The notes: generated from the letters alone by a model not told the origin. A DNA stretch of 64,000 nt from Marinarcus sediminis (GCF_048571275.1 NZ_CP182357.1:2356001-2420000); one strand, 5' to 3'. Shown: positions 26,886 to 35,935, counted from the stretch's first letter. Program-made: numbers and translations.

Positions 26886-27524
26886 TCAACCTGCTAAAGC
26901 AGGAAAAAGTTGTGTTAAACCACTTGCCATAAACTCCACGGCTATGGAAGCTAAAATCAATCCCATGATTCTTGAAATCACATTGATACCAATGAGTCCC
27001 AACTTAGCAGATAAATAAGCTGCCGCTCTTAAAGATACGAATATATACAAAATCAAAACACTCACAATGGCACTCATCATCAATAAGTGTCCAATGCCTG
27101 TGGCATAATGGGAAAAAACAATCACCGTAGAGATAGCACCTGGCCCCATAATCAATGGAATCGCCAAAGGAACAATCGCTAAATCACGATTGGATATTTT
27201 GGCTTCACTTAACTCCTCTGGGGTCTGTTTGGCTCCAGGAATTTTTGCATTGATCATATTGATTGCCAATGTCAAAAGCAGTATTCCCCCTGCAACTCTA
27301 AAAGCAGGTATGGAAATATTGAAAAAACTTAAAATGGAAGCTCCCAACCAAACGGAACATAATGCAATTATCCAAGCTGAAAAAGAGGCATGCAGTGCCA
27401 ATTGATTTTTCTCTTGTACTGATTTCCCCGCAGTTAAATTCACAAATATTGGCAAAGCAGAAAAAGGTCCCATAATAGCTAAAACACCAAAAAATATTTT
27501 TGTGTACTCTTCAATAGGCAACAT
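26886..27524 (-). CDS. MarC-family membrane protein
   Basis: A 212-residue membrane protein with six hydrophobic helices, matching the MarC/UPF0056 family (IFFGVLAIMGPFSALPIFV near the start, then IPLIMGPGAISTVIV). Function is not established; the family was once linked wrongly to multiple antibiotic resistance. The ATG at 27524 is used because the upstream Met at 27539 overlaps the AGGAAG ribosome-binding site. It lies 56 bp downstream of hypA on the same strand and may be reached by hyp transcription. Confidence 0.85.
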   Translation of the reverse strand: MLPIEEYTKIFFGVLAIMGPFSALPIFVNLTAGKSVQEKNQLALHASFSAWIIALCSVWLGASILSFFNISIPAFRVAGGILLLTLAINMINAKIPGAKQTPEELSEAKISNRDLAIVPLAIPLIMGPGAISTVIVFSHYATGIGHLLMMSAIVSVLILYIFVSLRAAAYLSAKLGLIGINVISRIMGLILASIAVEFMASGLTQLFPALAG

Positions 27525-27580
27525 AAACTTCCTTTGCATTTAAAATTTTAAGGAACTATAGCTAAAACTTATTTAAAACT

Positions 27581-27922
27581 TTACTCCATCTCTAATGACA
27601 TCAAATACATATCTTCGCCATCAATCACATCAATATTGATGCTTTGGCACTTGGGACAAGTAAACTCTCTTTTGCTTAACGTAGAGGTGGTTTGACACTC
27701 TTTACAGGAGATAACAACCTCTTGGATATTCAAAACAAACTCAGCATCATGACAAATTGTTTGTTCTTTAAAAGTATTAAATGCCGTTTCAAGCAAACTG
27801 GGTTCAACCCCACTTAATACTCCAACTTTTATCACCACTTTGGTGACCCTTTTGGCGCTGTTTTGTTGGGCGTGCTCTTCACAACTTTCTAATAATGATT
27901 GGACAATTGAATATTCGTGCAT
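27581..27922 (-). CDS. hypA: Hydrogenase nickel incorporation protein HypA
   Basis: Nickel metallochaperone that works with HypB to insert nickel into [NiFe] hydrogenase large subunits, and into urease in some relatives. The 113 residues show the nickel-binding N-terminus MHEYSIVQ (His2) and the zinc site built from two C-x2-C pairs (CKEC, CPKC). It is the last gene of the hypB-C-D-GATase-E-A operon and starts right at the hypE stop. Confidence 0.95.
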   Translation of the reverse strand: MHEYSIVQSLLESCEEHAQQNSAKRVTKVVIKVGVLSGVEPSLLETAFNTFKEQTICHDAEFVLNIQEVVISCKECQTTSTLSKREFTCPKCQSINIDVIDGEDMYLMSLEME

Positions 27923-28921
27923 TTAACAAATCCTTGGTAAAAGTTCGCCCGTAGGGGTTTCTAAAAATCGTTTTGTACCCCAAGCTGAATTTAAAACAAC
28001 TTTTTGTTCATATTGCTGGGTCACTTTTCCAATAATTTTTGCTTCGGTTGAGTTTTCACATCCATGCAACACCTCCAACGCTTTTTGGGCATCTTCATTT
28101 TTAATGGCCAAAACAAAAGTTCCTTCATTGGCCAAGCTTAATGCTTCAAAACCCAGCAGTTCACAAATACCATTGACTTCATCACAAATGGGGACCTCTT
28201 TCTCTTCAATTTCAATGCAAACATTGCTTTGTTTTGCCCACTCATTTAACACCGCACTCACTCCACCTCGAGTGGCGTCTCTGAGTGCGGTAATTTGAAT
28301 CTCATTTTGTATAAGCTTTTGAACAATAGGCCAAAGCGAAGCACAATCCGATTTTAAACTGCTGCTTAACTCTATGCCCTCACGTGAAGCAAAAATTGTT
28401 GCACCATGTTTTCCAATTGAGTTTGAAACAATAATTGTATCCTCAGTCGTAATAGAGTTTGAAGAGATACCTGATTTTTGTATCTCTCCGATACCCGTAG
28501 TATTAATAAATATTTTATCCACACTGCCTTTGGGTACAACTTTAGTATCACCACTTACAACCATTGCCCCATTGATAACCAACTCTTTTTGCATAGACGC
28601 TACAATTTGCTCTAAAACAGCAACTTCAAACCCCTCTTCTAAAATCACCGAACAGGTTAAATACTTTGGTTTCGCTCCCATCATCGCCAAATCATTACAC
28701 GTACCACAAACAGCCAATTTCCCAATATCTGCCCCAGGAAAAATAATGGGACTGACCGTAAAACTGTCCGTGCTAAATGCCAATGTACCATTTTGAATAA
28801 CCGCGGCATCTTCACTTTTTTCTAGAATCTCATTTTTAAAGGCTTTATAAAATATTTGCCCAATAAGTTCATTGTTCTCTTTTCCCCCATTCCCGTGAGA
28901 GAGTCTAATTGTTTCAGTCAT
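27923..28921 (-). CDS. hypE: Hydrogenase maturation protein HypE
   Basis: Dehydrates the thiocarboxamide on its C-terminal cysteine to thiocyanate, supplying the CN ligands of the active-site iron. The 332 residues have the AIR-synthase-like fold (LSHGNGGKENNELI, AFSTDSFTVSPIIFPG, DATRGGVSAVLNEWA) and end in the canonical PRIC, so the reactive cysteine is intact. It abuts hypA and the upstream glutamine amidotransferase gene without a gap. Confidence 0.97.
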   Translation of the reverse strand: MTETIRLSHGNGGKENNELIGQIFYKAFKNEILEKSEDAAVIQNGTLAFSTDSFTVSPIIFPGADIGKLAVCGTCNDLAMMGAKPKYLTCSVILEEGFEVAVLEQIVASMQKELVINGAMVVSGDTKVVPKGSVDKIFINTTGIGEIQKSGISSNSITTEDTIIVSNSIGKHGATIFASREGIELSSSLKSDCASLWPIVQKLIQNEIQITALRDATRGGVSAVLNEWAKQSNVCIEIEEKEVPICDEVNGICELLGFEALSLANEGTFVLAIKNEDAQKALEVLHGCENSTEAKIIGKVTQQYEQKVVLNSAWGTKRFLETPTGELLPRIC

Positions 28922-29632
28922 TTATAACCTTTTTTCTACGATTTTTCCAAATTGTTCTAACAGTGTATTGGCATACGGTGTCTTTTGAACGTTTTGAAGC
29001 AACACTTCACTTGCAAGTTTTTTCTCTTTTGAAACCTCTTGAATATAAGAGGCCATAATTTCAGTTGTGTATTCAGGGTGAAACTGTACTCCCCAACACC
29101 ACTCTCCTACTTTAAATGCATGATGAGCATCGTGTTGATTGTAGGCAAGGTTAATGGCATCAGTAGGCAATTTTAATACCGTTTGAGAATGAACAGTATG
29201 CGCCAAAAATCTCTGTTTGCACCCTAAAAACAAAATATCATTGATGCCTTCATTGTTTAACTCTATTTCAACCGTACCTATCTCCATGCCATTGGGATGA
29301 TAACCGCACACCCCTCCTAAACTTTGAGCAATCAATTGGTGTCCATAACAAATCCCCAACATTGGAATACTCTCATTAAAGAGTTCAACAATCCACTCTT
29401 GAAGTTTGATGCTCCAAGGCTCTTGTTCTGTCACCATGGAGTGAGAACCTGAAATAATCACCCCAGCACATTCATGAAGTTGAGGCAAAGGCTCGTGCGA
29501 TTGAATATCAACAACTTTTATTTTGCTTGATACTCCTTTTAGACCATTCATTATCCATTGGTCGAAATCCCCATATTGTGAAATGGTCTCTTGAAACGTA
29601 GTACCCGCTTTTATGATAAAAAATTTCTTCAT
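28922..29632 (-). CDS. Class I glutamine amidotransferase within the hyp operon
   Basis: A 236-residue stand-alone GATase of the GMP-synthase-like class I type. The catalytic triad is visible: Cys95 in LGICYGHQL, and His185 and Glu187 in VQFHPEY. Such enzymes release ammonia from glutamine for a partner synthase or hydrolyse gamma-glutamyl compounds. It lies between hypD (5-bp gap) and hypE (no gap), so it is co-expressed with the maturation genes. It is not a standard Hyp protein. HypF needs carbamoyl phosphate, so a link to local nitrogen supply is tempting but unproven. No partner synthase domain is present. Confidence 0.85.
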   Translation of the reverse strand: MKKFFIIKAGTTFQETISQYGDFDQWIMNGLKGVSSKIKVVDIQSHEPLPQLHECAGVIISGSHSMVTEQEPWSIKLQEWIVELFNESIPMLGICYGHQLIAQSLGGVCGYHPNGMEIGTVEIELNNEGINDILFLGCKQRFLAHTVHSQTVLKLPTDAINLAYNQHDAHHAFKVGEWCWGVQFHPEYTTEIMASYIQEVSKEKKLASEVLLQNVQKTPYANTLLEQFGKIVEKRL

Positions 29633-29637
29633 CTTAT

Positions 29638-30756
29638 TTACAATAAATTCCCATACTTATAATATGCAGCACATGCTCCCTCACTTGAAACCATACAACT
29701 TCCCAATGGGTTGCTTGGTGTACACGCGGTTCCAAATACCTTACAATCTTTTGGGTTGGCTTTGCCTTTTAAAATATCTCCACACATGCAAAATTTATGG
29801 TCATCTATGGTTTGAGTAGGCAAAATATCTTTATAAATCACTTCTGCATCTATATGGGCAAACGCATCTTTTAATCTGTAGGCACTTTTTGGAATGTCTC
29901 CAATGCCTCTCCATCTGAAATGGTCACGTTTGGTAAAATAGATGGCATTAAGTTTTTGGGCTTGTAAACTGCCCTCTTTGGTCACACTTCTTGAGTATTG
30001 AATTTCCAAATCACATCGATTTTCATTGAATTGTCGAACCAACATCAACACAGACTGCATCACATCTACAGGTTCAAACCCACTGATCACCACAGGTTTC
30101 CCATAATCTCTTGGAAACTCTTCATAGATTTTACTTCCCGTAATCACACTCACATGACTGGGTCCAATAAACGCATCAATATGATTGTCATCGTCAAGCA
30201 GAACACGCATGGGTTCTGGTACCGTAATATGATTGATATGAAACAAAATATTCTTAATCTTTTTTTGTAACACTTGATGAATCAAAGCACTGGTCATTGG
30301 AGTGGTTGTTTCAAACCCAATAGCAAAAAATATCACTTTTTTAGTGGGGTTTTCATACGCGATTTTTATGGTATCTAAGGGAGAATAGACAAATCGCACA
30401 TCCGCACCTTTGGCTCTGGCATCCGCCAAATTTCCATTGCTTCCAGGCACTTTTATCATATCCCCCAAAGTTACAAGGATGACATCGTCTAAAAGTGAAA
30501 GGGTATACGCATGGTCAATTCTCTCTTTTGGCATGACACACACGGGGCAACCAGGCCCATGTATAAACTCAATATTTGAAGGTAAGAGTTGATTCAACCC
30601 ATACTTCATAATTGAATGAGTATGTCCTCCACACACTTCCATAATTCCAATAGATTGTTCAAGCTTAGCAGCTTCTTTTTCAATGAGTTTAGCTAAAGCT
30701 TTGATGGCTTGTGGATTTCTAAATCCGTCGTACAAATCTTTAAGTTGCAATGACAT
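29638..30756 (-). CDS. hypD: Hydrogenase maturation protein HypD
   Basis: Iron-sulfur scaffold that, with HypC, assembles the Fe(CN)2CO unit. The 372 residues contain MEVCGGHTHSIMKYGL with the catalytic Cys, the GPGCPVCVMP thiol-redox motif, FAIGFETTTPMTSAL, and C-terminal cysteines for the [4Fe-4S] cluster (KFCMCGDILKG, GTACTPSNPLGSCMVSSEG). It starts 1 bp after hypC and is followed by the amidotransferase gene rather than directly by hypE. Confidence 0.97.
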   Translation of the reverse strand: MSLQLKDLYDGFRNPQAIKALAKLIEKEAAKLEQSIGIMEVCGGHTHSIMKYGLNQLLPSNIEFIHGPGCPVCVMPKERIDHAYTLSLLDDVILVTLGDMIKVPGSNGNLADARAKGADVRFVYSPLDTIKIAYENPTKKVIFFAIGFETTTPMTSALIHQVLQKKIKNILFHINHITVPEPMRVLLDDDNHIDAFIGPSHVSVITGSKIYEEFPRDYGKPVVISGFEPVDVMQSVLMLVRQFNENRCDLEIQYSRSVTKEGSLQAQKLNAIYFTKRDHFRWRGIGDIPKSAYRLKDAFAHIDAEVIYKDILPTQTIDDHKFCMCGDILKGKANPKDCKVFGTACTPSNPLGSCMVSSEGACAAYYKYGNLL

Positions 30757-30757
30757 T

Positions 30758-31042
30758 TTAGGCTCTATTTAGACAATTATCACCATCTAATATGGCCTGT
30801 TGCCTATCTTCTTCTTCCATTTTAGCAATGATTTCACCGTATACTTTCAGACTCTCTAAAGCATCTTCCTCATCGATTTTATTCATGGCAAAACCAATAT
30901 GAATCAGCACATAATCTCCAACCCTAACCTCTTGGTCAATCAAATCCAAAGAGGCTTGTCTTTCAACGCCCATAGTATCAACAGTTGCAATATTGGTTTC
31001 GGTATCTATTTTTGTAATTTTTGATGGTATTGATAAACACAT
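30758..31042 (-). CDS. hypC: Hydrogenase assembly chaperone HypC
   Basis: Small chaperone that carries the iron precursor from HypD to the large subunit. The 94 residues begin MCLSIPSKI with the essential N-terminal Cys2 and keep the VGDYVLIHIGFAMNKID region. Located between hypB (24-bp gap) and hypD (1-bp gap). Only one HypC is found here although at least three hydrogenase large subunits are encoded in the window, so it may serve all of them. Confidence 0.95.
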   Translation of the reverse strand: MCLSIPSKITKIDTETNIATVDTMGVERQASLDLIDQEVRVGDYVLIHIGFAMNKIDEEDALESLKVYGEIIAKMEEEDRQQAILDGDNCLNRA

Positions 31043-31066
31043 ATATTTCCTTTGTAATTCTTCATT

Positions 31067-31876
31067 TTACCGATTATTCATTTTGAATTTAATCCAATCA
31101 ACAACGCGTTGAAGACTCTTTTCATCTTTGGTGGATACTTCTAAAATATCCACGCTGGGTTTGAGTTTTCTTGCCTCTTTTTTTTCAGCTTCAATGTCAT
31201 ACTCAAAGTATGGGAGCAAGTCTGTTTTAGTGATTAAAATCAAATCAGCTGTTCTGAACATCACAGGGTATTTGATGATTTTATCTTCACCTTCTGGGAT
31301 ACTGACCAAAACAATGTTTAAATGTGTTCCCACATCATATGATGCTGGGCAAACTAAGTTCCCAACATTTTCTACAAAACAGACATCAATATCATCTAAA
31401 GGCATATCGTGTAGGCCTTTGTGCACCATAAACGCATCTAAGTGACAGGCACTTCCCGTTTGAATTTGAATGGCTTTGATCCCTTTGGCAATAAGTCTGT
31501 CGGCATCTTTGTTGGTCTCTAAATCCCCTTCAACTACACCAAATTTAAAATCTGCAATTGAACTTAAATGTTCAAGCAGCGTTGTTTTTCCACTTCCTGG
31601 ACTGCTCATAAGATTGATTCCCAACACATTATGTTTGTCAAAATGCGCTCGATTGTGTTCCGCTTCGTGGTCATTTTTATCTAAAATTTTTTTAATGACC
31701 GAGATGGTTTTAGGGTCATTGAGTTGGGGATTATGATTGAGTGTTTCATGGGCATGTTGATGTTCATGACTCCCATCGTGATGGTGATGCTCTCCATGAT
31801 GGTCATGGTCGTGTTCATGATGATGTTCGTGAGTGTGCTCGTGGTCTGTTATGCTGCAACCGCAATCTTTACACAT
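31067..31876 (-). CDS. hypB: Hydrogenase nickel incorporation GTPase HypB
   Basis: GTPase that delivers nickel with HypA. The 269 residues start MCKDCGC (the high-affinity nickel motif CxxCGC), then a very His-rich stretch (about residues 10-45) for nickel storage. The GTPase domain has the P-loop SSPGSGKTTLLE, the metal-site CHLD and the ITKTDLL guanine motif. It is the first gene of the hyp operon. A 14-bp perfect palindrome, TGAATATATATTCA, lies 22 bp upstream of its start. Confidence 0.97.
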   Translation of the reverse strand: MCKDCGCSITDHEHTHEHHHEHDHDHHGEHHHHDGSHEHQHAHETLNHNPQLNDPKTISVIKKILDKNDHEAEHNRAHFDKHNVLGINLMSSPGSGKTTLLEHLSSIADFKFGVVEGDLETNKDADRLIAKGIKAIQIQTGSACHLDAFMVHKGLHDMPLDDIDVCFVENVGNLVCPASYDVGTHLNIVLVSIPEGEDKIIKYPVMFRTADLILITKTDLLPYFEYDIEAEKKEARKLKPSVDILEVSTKDEKSLQRVVDWIKFKMNNR

Positions 31877-31898
31877 GGTATTTCCTTAAATCTATTTG

Positions 31899-31912
31899 TG
31901 AATATATATTCA
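31899..31912. promoter_or_regulatory. Palindromic operator upstream of hypB
   Basis: TGAATATATATTCA, a perfect 14-bp palindrome of the form TGAAT-N4-ATTCA, 22 bp upstream of the hypB start and 88 bp upstream of the divergent gene at 32001. The same half-sites occur three times before hydA1. The spacing resembles CRP/FNR-type dyads, but the half-site differs from FNR (TTGAT). The inner TATATT could itself serve as a -10 box for hypB. Confidence 0.6.
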
Positions 31913-31947
31913 GTTGAGAGAGTTTACTTTAATTAACTTAAAAAAGC

Positions 31948-31953
31948 TATAAT
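31948..31953 (+). promoter_or_regulatory. Candidate -10 box for the zinc-ribbon/HTH gene
   Basis: TATAAT 47 bp upstream of the start at 32001. A second candidate, TACAAT at 31990-31995, would give a leaderless or nearly leaderless transcript. Confidence 0.4.
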
Positions 31954-32000
31954 TTTTCTCTACTCTTATGTAATTTTAGGACTTTAGGGTACAATGTCGT

Positions 32001-32654
32001 ATGAATAACCTTTTATGTCCCAAATGTAAAGCTCCTTTGTATCACTTGGCAAATAACTATAAAAAATGTTCTGTGTGCAAATATAAGTTCTCGTTAAACA
32101 AAAAAAATCTGGAACTTACAATCATCAATGCCTTTTGCAGTAACACCAATGCCATTACGTGTGCCAAACAATTAAATGTAAATTACCGAACCGTTGCAAA
32201 CCGTTATACCCTTTTTCGAAAACTCATTGCTTCGTATTTACAAACACTGTATAACCGTTCAGTTCATGAGAATGCTTCTTATGAAGAGTACTACTACTTT
32301 ACCCAACGACAAAAAGAGAGAAAAGAGAAATCCCTGTATGAAGCCATCAATATTATTGGATTTTACTCCAATGGTTTGGTTTACACACTCTTAATGCCAG
32401 ATTTACCCAAATCAAATCTTTTAGAAGAGGATAAAAACTTTGAAAAATTTCTTTACTGGCATAGAGTTCAATCGGCACAAGCGTATAAAACACCTTTAAG
32501 AGTTTTTTGGAAATATTTGGAACAGAATCTCAAAAAATATAAAGGGATGAAAGAGGAGAACTTTTTTTACTATCTTAAAGAGTGTGAGTTTAAATTCAAT
32601 TTTGTACTGAACCGACAAATAGAGATTCTAAAAGAACTCTATTTATTTGAGTAA
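32001..32654 (+). CDS. Zinc-ribbon/HTH protein resembling IS1595-type transposase, probably domesticated
   Basis: A 217-residue protein. The N-terminus has a zinc ribbon of two C-x2-C pairs (CPKC, CSVC), followed by a helix-turn-helix-like stretch (NAITCAKQLNVNYRTVANRY). The layout matches the N-terminal half of IS1595-family transposases. The region where a DDE transposase would have its first acidic residue reads SYEEYYYF, and the product is shorter than a full transposase. No inverted or target repeats are seen around it. It is divergent from the hyp operon with a shared 124-bp gap holding the operator, so a regulator derived from a transposase is plausible. Function unproven. Confidence 0.55.
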   Translation: MNNLLCPKCKAPLYHLANNYKKCSVCKYKFSLNKKNLELTIINAFCSNTNAITCAKQLNVNYRTVANRYTLFRKLIASYLQTLYNRSVHENASYEEYYYFTQRQKERKEKSLYEAINIIGFYSNGLVYTLLMPDLPKSNLLEEDKNFEKFLYWHRVQSAQAYKTPLRVFWKYLEQNLKKYKGMKEENFFYYLKECEFKFNFVLNRQIEILKELYLFE

Positions 32655-33173
32655 ATAGGGCATATCTTCTTGTATGCTTTTGAGTAAATCTTCATTGATA
32701 AAAAAAGCAGCATGTTCATGGACACTTTTAAATGCTTTGGCACAAATATATCTGTTCTTTTTAATTAACTCCAAAGAGTTTTGCAAATACATTTGAAGGT
32801 TTTGATTGTTCACATAATAGTTGTACATTGCTTCAAAATACTCATCTTTGACTTCATCTTTTAAAAAAACCACATTCTCTTCTAAAAACTCAATGACAGA
32901 ATTCTCATTGGTTATATGAATAAAGGCTTCTTTGATGTCTTCAAAACGCATATCAAATTTAATGCCCTCTAAAAGAAGTTTTTGTAAGTTTCCCAAATCA
33001 TTGTTTTGAAAGTAGTATTGCATCAAAAGTTTATAGTAATGCTCTTTAACATCACTTTCAACTGTTTCGAGTTTTTCTTGAATTTTCTCTAAATCGTGCA
33101 ATATATTTTTGTTTTCAAAATGTTCATGCAACACAGCAACTTCAGCAATAATTTCATGGAGTCGTTCACTCAT
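32643..33173 (-). CDS. Helical hypothetical protein
   Basis: A 176-residue, all-helical, Leu/Glu-rich soluble protein with a repeat-like pattern (YYKLLMQYYFQNNDLGNLQKL, YFEAMYNYYVNNQNLQMYLQ), possibly short alpha-solenoid repeats. The start at 33173 (MSERLHE) follows AAAAGGATTG. It overlaps the end of the convergent zinc-ribbon gene by 12 bp. No family recognised. Confidence 0.6.
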   Translation of the reverse strand: MSERLHEIIAEVAVLHEHFENKNILHDLEKIQEKLETVESDVKEHYYKLLMQYYFQNNDLGNLQKLLLEGIKFDMRFEDIKEAFIHITNENSVIEFLEENVVFLKDEVKDEYFEAMYNYYVNNQNLQMYLQNSLELIKKNRYICAKAFKSVHEHAAFFINEDLLKSIQEDMPYLLK

Positions 33174-33250
33174 TATCAATCCTTTTATTCTTCCACTATT
33201 CTACTACAGTTATTTTAAAAAAGGATTGATTATTATCTGTAAATTTTTAT

Positions 33251-34273
33251 TTAATTTTTTTTAAAAACTTTGGCAACTTCTTGGGCATATTGAAGTTTGG
33301 TTGAAATACCCACACAAGAACAATTGATTTCTGAAAGTACATATTTGTCGCTTTTATCTTCATTATAATCCAAAATATAATCCATTGTCCATAGCAGTGG
33401 AAAATTTTGTCCATGCAAAAAAGGTTTAAGATCTTTTAAGCCTTTGGTTGTAAGTGCAACCACCTCTTTCCATTTTGGCGCTTCTGGAGATTCATATTTG
33501 TATTTTGCTCCCGAAAAAAGTGTGGCAGAGAACTCTCCGTCTTGCGGTTTTTTATGTACGACAGAGATAATTTTATCATTGACCAATAACACTCGAATTT
33601 CACCCTCAGAAATTCGCTCTAAATATCGACAATTCACAAAACCCACTTTGCCTTTAAAATAAGCAGCATATTCGCCCTCTTCTTCAAACTTTTTTTCAAA
33701 ATTGGTTAAAAACTCTTGGATATTTTCATAATAGTATTTGTCATTGTTCACCGCTTCCGTCGACACAATAGAGCCATCCTCTTTTAAACGAACCAAATAA
33801 ACTCCCTCACCTGTTGAGCCATAGTTTGTTTTTAAAACGCGTATACCATACTCTTTTAAAAGTGCGGGAAATTTTGTAACAAACTCACTGTAAGTGTGAT
33901 AAAACTCGGTTTGTTTATCTCCCAGTTCGGTATCTTTAAGTTTGGCTAATATGTCTTTAAAGTCCAAATTAATCATGACATCAGGGTGAGTATGAACAAT
34001 AACGCCATAGTTGCTTAAAGCCTTCAAAAATTGGAAATATTCATCAACCTCTTTTAAATTGCCAGGATTGATTCTGCTGATGACACTGTGCGCATTCTCT
34101 TTCAAATAATCCAATAACTCATATTTTTTATTGGGTTTGTAAAAAACAATTTCTGTTTTATAAGAGCTGGCTTCTTCAATGGCTTGCAGTATTGGTTTGG
34201 TATCGGGTCGGAATCCATCAAACCCTTTATCACTCCCTTTTGCATACTCTATTATAAAAATTCTTTTAGCCAT
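33251..34273 (-). CDS. ATP-grasp-like protein (Cj0069-type)
   Basis: A 340-residue soluble protein similar in length and sequence to the Campylobacter Cj0069 family, as far as I can recall it. It shows ATP-grasp-like elements: a Gly-rich nucleotide loop in LKTNYGSTGEGVYLVRL, a central beta region (EIRVLLVNDKIISVVHKKPQ), and a C-terminal metal-site-like VLSEINCSCVGIS. ATP-grasp enzymes ligate a carboxylate to an amine or thiol. No partner gene points to a substrate. It lies between the helical hypothetical gene and the GGDEF gene, with a 186-bp divergent gap. Confidence 0.65.
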   Translation of the reverse strand: MAKRIFIIEYAKGSDKGFDGFRPDTKPILQAIEEASSYKTEIVFYKPNKKYELLDYLKENAHSVISRINPGNLKEVDEYFQFLKALSNYGVIVHTHPDVMINLDFKDILAKLKDTELGDKQTEFYHTYSEFVTKFPALLKEYGIRVLKTNYGSTGEGVYLVRLKEDGSIVSTEAVNNDKYYYENIQEFLTNFEKKFEEEGEYAAYFKGKVGFVNCRYLERISEGEIRVLLVNDKIISVVHKKPQDGEFSATLFSGAKYKYESPEAPKWKEVVALTTKGLKDLKPFLHGQNFPLLWTMDYILDYNEDKSDKYVLSEINCSCVGISTKLQYAQEVAKVFKKN

Positions 34274-34459
34274 TTGCTCTCCTTGTATTTGAATTGAAGC
34301 TAAATATTAGTTAAGTATAATTACATGAAGGTGTCAATTAAAGAACATTTTGGTTACAATATTAAAATAAGTTTAAAATAATAATATTTTAAGAAATTAA
34401 AATTGCAGCAATTTAAGCTATACTAATAGTCAATCTTTTTGAAGAGGGAAAGAGACAAA

Positions 34460-35932
34460 GTGAACATAAAACATATCAAACTTAACATTATATTTTTTAT
34501 TATTACTTACATATTTATGATTACCTTTTTATGTCTTATTAGTTACAACTTTTTTATCAATGATTTTTTAAAACTTGAGTCAAAACAGAATCAAAGTAAC
34601 GTCAATACACTCTTATTAACCATCAATCAAAATATTCAATCCATCAGTCAAAAAGCCAATGACTACAGCAAATGGGATGACACTTACCAGTTTATGAATG
34701 ATGCCAATAAAAATTATATTTTTATTAATTTCAGAGAAGGCTCAAATACATTAGAAGATTTAAATCTTAATTTTATCATCTATTCTACACTGGACAATCA
34801 AACAGTTTATTCAAAATATAAATCAAAAGAGTTAAAAGATAACCAAAAAGATTTTGAAAAAAGCCTCTTTCAACATTTTAAAAACAGCAAAGCAGAAAAC
34901 ACACTCTTTAACTATAAAGAACATTATATCTACATATCAAAATCGGAAATCTCTGACAGTAATGGAGAAAAAAGAGCAAATGGTTACCTCTATATGGGAG
35001 AGATTGTTAACCCCACTCAACTGACTAAAATAACAAAAATATTTGACAAAATTTATCTCTCAAATAGATATGAAAACAAAAATTATGATTTAACATTCCA
35101 CCTTTCAGATTTAAAAAATATAAAAGTAAAGACCTCTTTTGAAGAGACAAAGTTAAAAAACAACATTCAACTTTTTGATAACCAAAACAGATATATTTTT
35201 TCAATTATTGCCGAAAATGAAAGAGACATTGTCAAAAATGGCAAAAAAACTATTCTATCTTTTAATGTACTCATCACTCTGTTTTTATTTATTATATTAA
35301 TCATTATTTTTAACAATCAAAAAACACTCGAAAAACAAAATTTTCTTTTAGAGAGTAAAGTCAAAAGAAGAACCAATCAATTGACCCGTTCACTCAAAAA
35401 ATTACAGACAAAAAATGCAGAGCTCTACACCTTAGCAAACAAAGATCATTTGACCAAAATCAACAACAGAAGAAATTACTTTATTGAGAGTGAAAAACTT
35501 TTAGAAGTGGCTTTAGAAAATAAAACGCCTTTATGTGTATTGATCATAGACATCGATAATTTTAAACAAATCAATGACAAATATGGCCATGCTTCAGGCG
35601 ATAAAATCTTAATCTCATTTTGTACAATTGTCAATGAAATCATAGACGACGATGTTATCTTTGGACGAATTGGAGGTGAAGAATTTTGCCTGACTTTTGG
35701 TAACACCACATTAGAAGAAGCCACAATTATAGGTGAAAAGATAAGAAATCGATGTGAAAATTCAACCTTACATATCAACAATCAAACCATAACATTTACC
35801 ATCAGTTTAGGTTTAAGTAACCAAAAAGATTTCAAATGTATTGATGAAATTTTACAACATGCCGATGAACTGCTTTACGATGCAAAAGCCGAAGGAAGAA
35901 ACCGATTAATAAGAACCTCAATACATAAATAG
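34460..35932 (+). CDS. CHASE4-GGDEF diguanylate cyclase
   Basis: A 490-residue membrane sensor that probably makes cyclic-di-GMP. An N-terminal helix (about residues 8-32) precedes a periplasmic CHASE4-like domain (YSKWDDTYQFMND) and a second membrane helix near residue 275. A coiled coil and a GGDEF domain with the active motif GGEEF near residues 405-409 follow. No RxxD inhibitory site is visible just before it. The GTG at 34460 is preferred because AGAGGGAA lies at the right distance; an upstream TTG at 34439 has no such site. It is convergent with the gene at 35936. Confidence 0.85.
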   Translation: MNIKHIKLNIIFFIITYIFMITFLCLISYNFFINDFLKLESKQNQSNVNTLLLTINQNIQSISQKANDYSKWDDTYQFMNDANKNYIFINFREGSNTLEDLNLNFIIYSTLDNQTVYSKYKSKELKDNQKDFEKSLFQHFKNSKAENTLFNYKEHYIYISKSEISDSNGEKRANGYLYMGEIVNPTQLTKITKIFDKIYLSNRYENKNYDLTFHLSDLKNIKVKTSFEETKLKNNIQLFDNQNRYIFSIIAENERDIVKNGKKTILSFNVLITLFLFIILIIIFNNQKTLEKQNFLLESKVKRRTNQLTRSLKKLQTKNAELYTLANKDHLTKINNRRNYFIESEKLLEVALENKTPLCVLIIDIDNFKQINDKYGHASGDKILISFCTIVNEIIDDDVIFGRIGGEEFCLTFGNTTLEEATIIGEKIRNRCENSTLHINNQTITFTISLGLSNQKDFKCIDEILQHADELLYDAKAEGRNRLIRTSIHK

Positions 35933-35935
35933 TTT

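Noticed and set aside
31724..31936. Plus-strand Met/Val-rich frame opposite hypB
   Set aside because: It is the antisense reading of the HypB His-rich codons and has no support as a gene.
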